6,105 nucleotides of DNA, from NCBI GenBank assembly GCA_050701635.1, contig JBOGDF010000327.1:1-6105 (forward strand), given 5' to 3'. This DNA comes from WHSM01 sp050701635. Its GTDB lineage: Bacteria; Actinomycetota; Actinomycetes; Mycobacteriales; Micromonosporaceae. A program made the position numbers and the translations under genes. This document shows, piece by piece, positions 1 through 5,296 of this stretch. Under the pieces are notes generated by a model. It was not told the DNA's origin, made no database searches, and worked only from the letters and a program-made list of their open reading frames with translations. Every line of letters begins with the position of its first letter. The first letter of the stretch is position 1.

Positions 1-60
1 GCCAGGCGCCCCGCCGCCAGGCGCCCCGCCGCCAGGCGCCCCGCCGCCAGGCGCCCCGCC
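1..60. repeat. Perfect 15-bp tandem repeat, 4 copies
   Basis: The unit GCCAGGCGCCCCGCC occurs four times head to tail without any mismatch, starting at the first base of the window, so the array may extend further left. The unit is a multiple of three, so it keeps every frame open. In frame 2 of the plus strand it reads as Pro-Gly-Ala-Pro-Pro repeats followed by a short tail GSKPYVRIA and a TAA stop at 89-91. It could therefore be the proline-rich end of a gene entering from the left, but I cannot tell this from an intergenic minisatellite. Confidence 0.95.
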
Positions 61-67
61 GGGATCC

Positions 68-85
68 AAGCCGTACGTACGGATT
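68..85. promoter_or_regulatory. Palindrome upstream of acnR, candidate operator
   Basis: CCGTACGTACGG at 71-82 is a perfect 12-bp palindrome. Past one mismatched pair (70/83) the symmetry continues with AA on the left and TT on the right, giving an 18-bp dyad. It lies 36 bp upstream of the GTG start of the TetR-type regulator, a normal place for an autoregulatory TetR operator. GTAC is a very common tetramer in this genome, so chance symmetry is possible. No binding data are available from sequence. Confidence 0.35.
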
Positions 86-112
86 GCATAACGCTGCGTC
101 CCCTGACACGAT
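84..112 (+). promoter_or_regulatory. Weak candidate promoter for a leaderless acnR transcript
   Basis: A -35-like TTGCAT (84-89) and a -10-like CACGAT (107-112) are separated by 17 bp. The GTG start at 119 lies seven bases after the -10 element, and no Shine-Dalgarno sequence is visible before it. That spacing fits a leaderless mRNA beginning at the start codon, which is common in actinobacteria. Both hexamers match the sigma-70 consensus at only three of six positions, so the call is weak. Confidence 0.25.
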
Positions 113-118
113 CAACAC

Positions 119-688
119 GTGCCGCGAGTAAGCCAGGATGCGCTCGACGCTCGGCGCCACGAGATTCTCGCCGGCGCCCGGGCCTGTTTCGCGCGCCACG
201 GGTACGAAGGCGCCACCGTACGCCGCCTGGAAGAACAGACCGGGTTGTCGCGCGGCGCGATCTTCCACCACTTCCGGGACAAGGAGTCGCTGTTCCTCGC
301 CGTCGCCGAGGACGACGCGATGGCGATGGCCGAGACGGTGGCGCGCAACGGTCTGGTGCAGGTGATGCGGGATCTGGTGGCGCGGGCCGACCAGCCCGAG
401 GTGGTGGGCTGGCTCGGCACCCAGCTGGAAGTCTCGCGCCGGCTGCGTACCGACCCGGAGTTCGCCAAGCGCTGGGCAGAGCGGTCCGAGGCGATCGCGC
501 AGGCCACCCGGGAACGGCTGGAACGGCAGCGCGAGGCGGGCACGCTGCGCGACGACGTACCGGCGGAGGTGCTGCAACGGCTGCTGGAGCTGGCGCACGA
601 CGGCCTGGTGCTGCACCTGGCGATGGGGCGTGACACCGACGACCTGGCCCCGGTGCTCGACCTGATCGAAGCCGCGGTACGCCGCTAG
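119..688 (+). CDS. acnR: TetR/AcrR-family transcriptional repressor, AcnR-like
   Basis: This is a 189-residue TetR-type one-domain repressor with an N-terminal DNA-binding helix-turn-helix at about residues 33-52 (GATVRRLEEQTGLSRGAIFH, then HFRDKESLF) and an all-helical ligand domain to the C-terminus. The stretch around HGYEGATVRRLEE and SRGAIFHHF is as I remember it in AcnR of Corynebacterium glutamicum (about 188 residues), which represses aconitase and binds citrate-Mg; later segments such as EVSRRLRTDPEF and the end VLDLIEAAVRR also fit. By analogy it would repress the TCA-cycle aconitase gene acn, expected directly to the left on the same strand but outside the window. The start is GTG at 119; no ribosome binding site is visible, so leaderless translation is likely. 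It converges with the ABC transporter gene, 61 bp between stops. Family membership is certain; the specific AcnR role is inferred from resemblance. Confidence 0.9.
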   Translation: MPRVSQDALDARRHEILAGARACFARHGYEGATVRRLEEQTGLSRGAIFHHFRDKESLFLAVAEDDAMAMAETVARNGLVQVMRDLVARADQPEVVGWLGTQLEVSRRLRTDPEFAKRWAERSEAIAQATRERLERQREAGTLRDDVPAEVLQRLLELAHDGLVLHLAMGRDTDDLAPVLDLIEAAVRR

Positions 689-706
689 CGCCCGCCGGCG
701 ACCGAC

Positions 707-720
707 GCCCGCCAGCGGGC
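707..720. terminator. Short GC hairpin between convergent genes
   Basis: GCCCG, a four-base loop CCAG, then CGGGC form a 5-bp stem in the 61-bp gap between the two convergent stop codons (688 and 750). There is no T tract on either strand. Its place suits a bidirectional terminator, but short GC stems are frequent in such DNA, so support is slight. Confidence 0.2.
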
Positions 721-749
721 CGGCCGCGACCCGGCGAACCGGCAAGCCG

Positions 750-2672
750 TCAGCCCAACGTCGGCAGCGTGGGGTCCGTGGCCAGGTGCGGCGAATCCGC
801 GAACTGGGTGCGGTAGAGCTCGGCGTACAGGCCGCCGGCGGAAACCAGCTCGTCGTGCCGGCCGCGTTCGACGATCTTGCCGTCGTCGAGCACCAGGATC
901 TCGTCGGCGTCCCGTACGGTCGACAGCCGGTGCGCGATCACCAGCGCGGTACGCCCGGTCAGCGCCGCGCCCAGCGCCCGCTGCACCGCCGCCTCGGACT
1001 CCGAGTCCAGGTGGGCGGTGGCCTCGTCCAGGATCACGATGCTCGGCTCCTTGAGCAGCAGCCGGGCGATCGCGATCCGCTGCTTCTCGCCACCGGAGAA
1101 CCGGTAGCCGCGCTCCCCCACCACGGTCTCCAGACCGTCCGGCAGGGACCGGATCAGGGCGCCCAGCTGCGCCCGCTCCAGCGCCGTCCAGAGCTCGTCG
1201 TCGGTGGCGCCCGGCCGGGCGTACGCCAGGTTGGCGCGCAGCGAGTCGTGGAACAGGTGGGCGTCCTGGGTGACCACGCCGATCACCTCGCGCAACGACT
1301 CCGCCCGCAGCTCCCGTACGTCGACCCCGTTGACCAGCACCGCGCCCTCGGTGACGTCGTAGATCCGGGGCACCAGCATCGAGGTGGTGCTCTTGCCGGC
1401 GCCGGACGGTCCTACCAGCGCCACCAACCGGCCCGGCTCGACGGTGAACGACACCCCACGCAGCACCGGCTCGTTGGTGGAGCGCTCCAGCACCGCCACG
1501 TCCTCCAGCGACGCCAGCGACACCTCGGAGGCGGCCGGGTACCGGAAGGTGACGTCGCGGAACTCGATCCGCCCCGGACCGGCCGGCAGGTCCACCGCGT
1601 CCGGCTTGTCGACCACGCTCGGCTTCAGGTCCAGCACCTCGAACACCCGGTCGAAGCTGACCAGCGCGCTCATCACATCCACCCGTACGTTGGACAGCGC
1701 GGTGAGCGGCCCGTACAGCCGGGTCAGCAGCAGCGCCAGGGTGACTACCGAGCCGGCGGTCACGGTGCCGGAGATCGCCAGGTAACCGCCCAACCCGTAC
1801 GTCAGCGCCTGCGCCAGCGACGCAACCAGGGTGAGCGCGATGAAGAACGCGGACGAATACATCGCGGACAGCACGCCGATGTCGCGCACCCGCCTGGCCC
1901 GCTCGGCGAACTCGTCGGTCTCGTCCGCAGGCCGCCCGAACAGCTTCACCAGCAGCGCGCCGCCGGCGCCGAACCGCTCGGTCATCTGGGCGTTCATCTT
2001 GGCGTCGAGCTGGTAGCTCTCGCGGGTGATCTCGGCCAGCTTCCGCCCCACCCGGCGCGCCGGGATGATGAACACCGGCAGCAGCATCAGCGAGAACAGC
2101 GTGATCTGCCAGGACAGCGCGAACATCACGCCCGCGGTCAGCACCAGCGCGATCACGTTGCTCACCACGCCGGACAGGGTCGAGGTGAACGCCCGCTGCG
2201 CCCCGATCACGTCGTTGTTGAGCCGGCTCACCAGCGCCCCGGTCTGGGTACGGGTGAAGAACTGCAACGGCATCCGCTGCACGTGGTCGAACACCTCGCG
2301 CCGCAGGTCCAGGATCACGCCCTCGCCGATCCGCGAGGAGAACAGCCGCTGCACCAGCCCGAACCCCGCGTCGAGCACCGCGAGCCCCGCGATCAGCGCC
2401 GCGATCCAGATCACCAGGCCGGCGGCCCCGTCGCTGGTGATCGCGTTGATCACCTGACCGGCCAGCACCGGGGTGGCGACTCCGGCGATCGACGACAGGA
2501 TCACCACCACCAGGAAGACCACGATGTCGCGCCGGTACGGACGGGCGAAAGTCAGGATCCGGCGCACCGTCTCGCGGTTGATCCGCCGGTCCTTGACCGA
2601 GTCTTCGTTGCGCATGGAGCGCAGGAAGCCCCAGCCGGTGCCCATCATCCCGGCGCCCATCGGTCCCGTCAT
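750..2672 (-). CDS. ABC exporter half-transporter (fused membrane and ATPase domains)
   Basis: An ABC exporter of the MsbA/multidrug type, 640 residues, acting as a dimer in the cytoplasmic membrane; the substrate cannot be read from sequence. Numbering is from a TTG one codon earlier. The membrane domain covers about residues 40-330 with six hydrophobic segments (near 50-72, 84-105, 163-185, 188-205, 270-292, 297-320). The ATPase domain follows with A-loop Tyr (FRYP, 377-380), Walker A GPSGAGKST (422-430), Q-loop Gln470, signature FSGGE (526-530), Walker B IVILDE (546-551) and H-loop His582, all intact. An extra stretch of about 24 residues separates the A-loop from the next strand; I recall similar inserts in other actinobacterial exporters. 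The N-terminus is Met/Gly-rich. I chose ATG at 2672 because GGAGG (2683-2679) sits six bases upstream; the adjacent TTG at 2675 would be too close. The gene follows the crotonase after 57 bp, in the same direction. Confidence 0.95.
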   Translation of the reverse strand: MTGPMGAGMMGTGWGFLRSMRNEDSVKDRRINRETVRRILTFARPYRRDIVVFLVVVILSSIAGVATPVLAGQVINAITSDGAAGLVIWIAALIAGLAVLDAGFGLVQRLFSSRIGEGVILDLRREVFDHVQRMPLQFFTRTQTGALVSRLNNDVIGAQRAFTSTLSGVVSNVIALVLTAGVMFALSWQITLFSLMLLPVFIIPARRVGRKLAEITRESYQLDAKMNAQMTERFGAGGALLVKLFGRPADETDEFAERARRVRDIGVLSAMYSSAFFIALTLVASLAQALTYGLGGYLAISGTVTAGSVVTLALLLTRLYGPLTALSNVRVDVMSALVSFDRVFEVLDLKPSVVDKPDAVDLPAGPGRIEFRDVTFRYPAASEVSLASLEDVAVLERSTNEPVLRGVSFTVEPGRLVALVGPSGAGKSTTSMLVPRIYDVTEGAVLVNGVDVRELRAESLREVIGVVTQDAHLFHDSLRANLAYARPGATDDELWTALERAQLGALIRSLPDGLETVVGERGYRFSGGEKQRIAIARLLLKEPSIVILDEATAHLDSESEAAVQRALGAALTGRTALVIAHRLSTVRDADEILVLDDGKIVERGRHDELVSAGGLYAELYRTQFADSPHLATDPTLPTLG

Positions 2673-2678
2673 CAACTA

Positions 2679-2683
2679 CCTCC
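2679..2683 (-). promoter_or_regulatory. Shine-Dalgarno GGAGG that fixes the ABC transporter start
   Basis: GGAGG on the minus strand stands six bases before ATG at 2672 and only three before the in-frame TTG at 2675. The spacing therefore favours the ATG. Confidence 0.8.
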
Positions 2684-2696
2684 GCCACAAGTGTGC

Positions 2697-2710
2697 GTCA
2701 CAGGTGTGAC
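2697..2710. promoter_or_regulatory. Palindrome GTCACA-GG-TGTGAC upstream of the ABC transporter
   Basis: Six-base arms are perfectly complementary around a GG centre, 25-38 bases before the ABC transporter ATG and about 20 bases after the crotonase stop. On the minus strand the dyad overlaps TTGTCA (2712-2707), which matches five of six bases of the -35 consensus, although no good -10 follows. This suits a repressor operator at an internal promoter. Alternatively the transcript could fold it as a 5-bp hairpin with loop AGGT/ACCT. The binding protein is unknown. Confidence 0.4.
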
Positions 2711-2729
2711 AACTCCACCGGGACGGCGA

Positions 2730-3506
2730 TTACTCCCCGAGGTCTGCCAGATCACGGATCCGCCGGGCCTGCGCGGCCCGTTCGGCGGCCTGCTGCTCGG
2801 CGTACGAGCGGTCTCCGGCACCGGCCAGCAGCGCCTTGAGCTCCGCGGCCGCCCCGCGCGGTGCGGTGAGCAGGGCGGCCACCAGGTCGTCCACCGCACC
2901 GGTCAACTCTTCCGGGGGTACGACCAGCGAAGCCAGCCCGATCAGCTGCGCCTCGTCGGCCTCGACCCGGCGCGCGGTCAGGCAGAGCTCGAGCGCGCGG
3001 GCGTACCCGACCAGCTCCACCAGGCGTTTCGTGCCGCCGAGGTCGGGGACCAGGCCGAGCCGTACCTCCGCCATCGAGAACTTCACATCGCTGGCGACCA
3101 CCCGCAGGTCGCAGGCGAGCGCGAGCTGGAAACCGGCGCCGATCGCGTGTCCCTGCACCGCCGCCACCGTCACCAGGTCCGGCCGCCGCAGCCAGCTGAA
3201 TCCTTCCTGGTACGTGGCGATCTCCGCCTCCAGCTCCTCGCCGGGCAGTCTCGCGAGCTCCAGGAACGACCTGCCACCCGGGAGCGCGCCGCCGTCGGCG
3301 AGTGCCGCGACGTCGAGGCCGGCGGAGAAGGCGCGGCCCTCACCGCGTACCACCACCACGCGGACATCGCCCGGCAGCTCGCGGCCGATGTCACGCAGCC
3401 GGTGCCACAGCGCCGGGGTCTGTGGGTTGAGTGATTCGGGTCTGCACAGCGTCACGGTGGCGACCGGACCGTCGCGATCCAGTCGGACCCCAGCCGATCC
3501 GGTCAT
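2730..3506 (-). CDS. Enoyl-CoA hydratase/isomerase (crotonase) family protein
   Basis: A 258-residue cytoplasmic crotonase-fold protein, the usual family length, expected to act on an acyl-CoA thioester. The oxyanion-hole segments are present: AFSAGLD (59-65) and QGHAIGAGF (118-126). Of the two acid/base glutamates of classical hydratases, the one in GGGCEL is replaced by Gln127 (GAGFQL), while the second is kept as Glu147 (MAEVRLGL). VPDLGGTKRL (153-162) follows. This makes ordinary 2-enoyl-CoA hydration doubtful and an isomerase or other crotonase reaction possible. It recalls mycobacterial EchA12, from memory, which lies in a similar neighbourhood. ATG at 3506 has GGAG (3515-3512) five bases upstream. 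It lies between the small HTH gene (89 bp) and the ABC exporter (57 bp), all in one direction, so cotranscription is plausible. Confidence 0.92.
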   Translation of the reverse strand: MTGSAGVRLDRDGPVATVTLCRPESLNPQTPALWHRLRDIGRELPGDVRVVVVRGEGRAFSAGLDVAALADGGALPGGRSFLELARLPGEELEAEIATYQEGFSWLRRPDLVTVAAVQGHAIGAGFQLALACDLRVVASDVKFSMAEVRLGLVPDLGGTKRLVELVGYARALELCLTARRVEADEAQLIGLASLVVPPEELTGAVDDLVAALLTAPRGAAAELKALLAGAGDRSYAEQQAAERAAQARRIRDLADLGE

Positions 3507-3595
3507 CCACGCTCCAGTCGGGCGCCGATCTCACACACGTCGGCGAGGCTGCTCTGCAGGGGGTGGGGCGAGCATCCTTACGGCGTCCGAGTGGC

Positions 3596-3823
3596 TCAGG
3601 CGCTCTTGCGGCGTCGCGCACCACCGCGCTGCCGCAGCTGCACGCCGGACTCGGTGAGCACCCGGTGTACGAAGCCGTACGAACGGCCGGTCGAGGAGGC
3701 GAGGGCGCGGATGCTCTCACCCTGCGTGTACCGCTTGACGAGATCGCTGGCGAGTGTGGCGCGTTCCGCGCCGACGATCCGGCGACCCTTCGGGGCGGTG
3801 GTCGTGGTGCCGGTGGCTGCCAT
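3596..3823 (-). CDS. Small helix-turn-helix DNA-binding protein
   Basis: A 75-residue basic protein with a flexible Thr/Ala-rich start, a conserved middle and an Arg/Lys-rich tail (RQRGGARRRKSA). Residues about 37-58 (SIRALASSTGRSYGFVHRVL) form a clear helix-turn-helix resembling the resolvase/Hin-type HTH. Small proteins with SIRALA...TGRSYGFVHR followed by SGV.LR.RGG are widespread in actinobacteria, as I recall; their targets are mostly unstudied. No ligand or receiver domain is present, so it probably acts as a simple DNA-binding factor. ATG at 3823 follows GAGGG (3835-3831) by seven bases. It is the first gene of the minus-strand run and has a candidate promoter with a dyad over its -35 region, suggesting regulation at the DNA level, perhaps by itself. 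Confidence 0.88.
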   Translation of the reverse strand: MAATGTTTTAPKGRRIVGAERATLASDLVKRYTQGESIRALASSTGRSYGFVHRVLTESGVQLRQRGGARRRKSA

Positions 3824-3889
3824 GTTGTGTCCCTCACGTCAGGAGAAGTGAGCGCTGCGACGATCCCATTCATTAGACCGCCAAGAACG

Positions 3890-3919
3890 ATCATGCGCCA
3901 CTCGGTCGCATCTAGACAA
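3890..3919 (-). promoter_or_regulatory. Candidate promoter of the HTH gene
   Basis: On the minus strand TTGTCT (3919-3914) and CATGAT (3895-3890) are 18 bp apart; each matches four of six consensus bases. Transcription would begin near 3883, leaving a leader of about 60 bases before ATG 3823. A second -10-like TCTAAT (3877-3872) lies further down but lacks a good -35. Confidence 0.4.
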
Positions 3920-3944
3920 CCGATAGTCAGATCTTGTCTGCTAG
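3912..3944. promoter_or_regulatory. Imperfect inverted repeat over the HTH-gene promoter
   Basis: CTAGACAA (3912-3919) is mirrored by TTGTCT, one extra G, then CTAG (3934-3944). Inside, GAT (3922-3924) pairs with ATC (3931-3933) around a six-base centre. The left arm contains the candidate -35 box of the HTH gene, so a protein bound here could block or recruit polymerase. Confidence 0.45.
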
Positions 3945-3948
3945 CCGA

Positions 3949-3997
3949 CGAAGGTGCCGAGTCCCGGGCGCACGCATCGAGGGAGTCGGCACCTTCG
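3949..3997. repeat. 12-bp perfect inverted repeat with 25-base spacer
   Basis: CGAAGGTGCCGA (3949-3960) and TCGGCACCTTCG (3986-3997) are exact reverse complements, so RNA of either strand could form a strong stem with a 25-base loop. CCG (3945-3947) and CGG (4001-4003) could extend it past a bulge. The right arm ends 15 bases before the GTG start of the membrane protein and four bases before its weak ribosome binding site. It could be a leader hairpin or a two-half-site operator. There is no T tract. Confidence 0.7.
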
Positions 3998-4012
3998 ATA
4001 CGGTGATGCGCC

Positions 4013-5296
4013 GTGGGGACCGATGAGCGCCGTGACCTGGCCGTGTGGGGGCTGCTGGCCGCCGCCGGTGCGGTGATCTGCGCCGCGGCGGTGGCTCTGG
4101 ACGCCACCCTCGGCACCGCCAGCCCACCCTTTCTCGGCCGGTACGCCGTCACCACCGCCCCCGCCCTGCTGCTCGCCGCCGGGGTCGCCGCCGGCACGCT
4201 GTGGCTCTCCGCCCGGGGCTGGATCGACCGGCTGCCGTGGCCCCGGCTGCTCGCCGTCGGGTACGCCGCCGGGCTGGCCTGGACGCTCAGCCTGGCGCTC
4301 ACCGACGGGCTCGCCGGCATCGCCCGGCCGCTGCACGACCCGAACGGCGCGGCGGCCGATGTACCCGACGTGGGCGGTGACCCGTACGGCTGGTTGCGGC
4401 ACTTCACCGAGGACCGCGCGGCGCACAGCTGGCATACCCGGGGGCACCCGCCGGGGACGGTGCTGCTGCTGTGGTCGTTGCAGCGGCTCGGGGTCACCGA
4501 CGAGGTGACGCTCGGGCTGCTGCTGGTGGTCGGAGGGGCGCTGGTCGTACCGCTGGTGCTGTGGACCGTACGGGACGTCTCGGGCGAGGTGGCGGCGCGG
4601 CGCTACCTGCCGGTGGTGGCGCTCGCGCCGTACGCGCTGTGGGCGGTGCGCCCGGACGCGTTGACCGCGGTGCTGGGCGCGGCGATGATCGCGGCCGGCG
4701 TGTGGGCCAGCCGGCGCCGGGGGGTACGCGCGGCGGTGGCCGGACTGGTGTGCGGCGTCCTGCTCGGCGTGGCGGCCCTGTTCGCGTACGCCGCCGCCTG
4801 GCTCGGCCTGTCCGTGATCTGCCTGTACTTCGCACGCCGGCGGCCGCTGCTGAACGTGGCGACCGGCGCCGGCGCACTGCTGCCGGTGCTCGCCGCCGAC
4901 CAGCTCGGCTTCAGCTGGGTGGCCGGCCTGCTCACGGCGCAGCACGACTACGCCACCCGGGTGGAGCCGTACCGGTCCGGGGCCTGGTGGCTGGCGCTCA
5001 GCCTGGTGGCGTTGCTGCTGGTCGCCGGCCCGCCGCTGGTCGCCAGCCTGCGCAAGTCACGCAACACCCCGGGCTGGCCGTTCCTGGTCGGCGCCGGCGC
5101 GGCGGTGGTGTTCTCGCTGGCGGCCGGCCTGGCGCGGGGCGGCATCGAGCACGCCTGGCTGGCGTTCTTCCCGTGGCTGACCGTAGCTGCGGTGGCTCCG
5201 CGCAGACCGGCTGGCCCTGCGGTGCCGGCGCCGCTGTGGCTGGCCGGGGCCGGAGCCCTGACCGCGGTGGCGCTCGCCGCAGTACTGGAGTTCTGA
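4013..5296 (+). CDS. Polytopic membrane protein, possibly GT-C glycosyltransferase-like
   Basis: A 427-residue integral membrane protein with roughly eleven to thirteen hydrophobic segments (for example near 9-30, 44-66, 77-97, 164-186, 215-233, 238-272, 279-296, 325-343, 355-375, 379-395, 405-424). The longest polar loop, residues about 98-148, carries several acidic residues (D98, D109, D119, D123, E133, D134) and ends in HSWHTRGHPPG. Acidic residues in an early outer loop plus an HPPG motif, and the late IEHAWLAFFPWL, recall GT-C enzymes that use polyprenyl-phosphate sugars, but I cannot assign a donor, acceptor or certain family. The start is GTG 4013: the same frame has a stop at 4004-4006, and GGTGA (4002-4006) is six bases upstream. 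Its stop overlaps the next gene's ATG (TGATG), so the two are translationally coupled. Confidence 0.88.
   Translation: MGTDERRDLAVWGLLAAAGAVICAAAVALDATLGTASPPFLGRYAVTTAPALLLAAGVAAGTLWLSARGWIDRLPWPRLLAVGYAAGLAWTLSLALTDGLAGIARPLHDPNGAAADVPDVGGDPYGWLRHFTEDRAAHSWHTRGHPPGTVLLLWSLQRLGVTDEVTLGLLLVVGGALVVPLVLWTVRDVSGEVAARRYLPVVALAPYALWAVRPDALTAVLGAAMIAAGVWASRRRGVRAAVAGLVCGVLLGVAALFAYAAAWLGLSVICLYFARRRPLLNVATGAGALLPVLAADQLGFSWVAGLLTAQHDYATRVEPYRSGAWWLALSLVALLLVAGPPLVASLRKSRNTPGWPFLVGAGAAVVFSLAAGLARGGIEHAWLAFFPWLTVAAVAPRRPAGPAVPAPLWLAGAGALTAVALAAVLEF

Larger units (their letters stand above)
3824..4012. promoter_or_regulatory. Divergent intergenic region, AT-richer than its flanks
   Basis: This 189-bp gap separates the divergently read HTH and membrane protein genes. 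The first 100 bases from 3841 are about 53% GC, against roughly 70% in the flanking genes. It holds a candidate minus-strand promoter and two separate inverted repeats, listed individually. I see no tRNA or convincing short gene in it. Confidence 0.7.

Noticed and set aside
1..60. Tandem repeat considered as a CRISPR array
   Set aside because: Units are only 15 bp and directly adjacent, with no spacers and no cas genes.
685..2688. Minus-strand open frame of 667 codons in another frame of the ABC gene
   Set aside because: It overlaps the ABC exporter throughout, is Arg/Gly/Ala-rich, and has none of the family motifs; it is a shadow of the true frame.
786..3434. Long plus-strand open frame of 882 codons opposite the ABC and crotonase genes
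   Set aside because: It is antisense to two genes with complete motifs, is dominated by Gln, Arg, His, Pro and Gly, shows no domain, and arises from the third-position GC bias of the real genes.
3507..3595. Gap between the HTH gene and the crotonase checked for a terminator or RNA gene
   Set aside because: Only trivial stems of four bases, such as CTGC-AGA-GCAG, were found.
4006..4026. Six-codon open frame ATG...TGA overlapping the membrane gene start
   Set aside because: Too short to support as a leader peptide; a separate SD-like sequence at 4002-4006 fits the GTG at 4013 better.
3391..4497. Minus-strand open frame of 368 codons across the HTH gene, the intergenic region and the membrane gene
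   Set aside because: Ser/Arg/Pro-rich composition without domains, and it overlaps three better-supported features.
3941..4945. Minus-strand frame opposite the membrane protein gene
   Set aside because: Gln/Arg/Gly/Pro-rich, antisense to a clear hydrophobic protein, with no motif.
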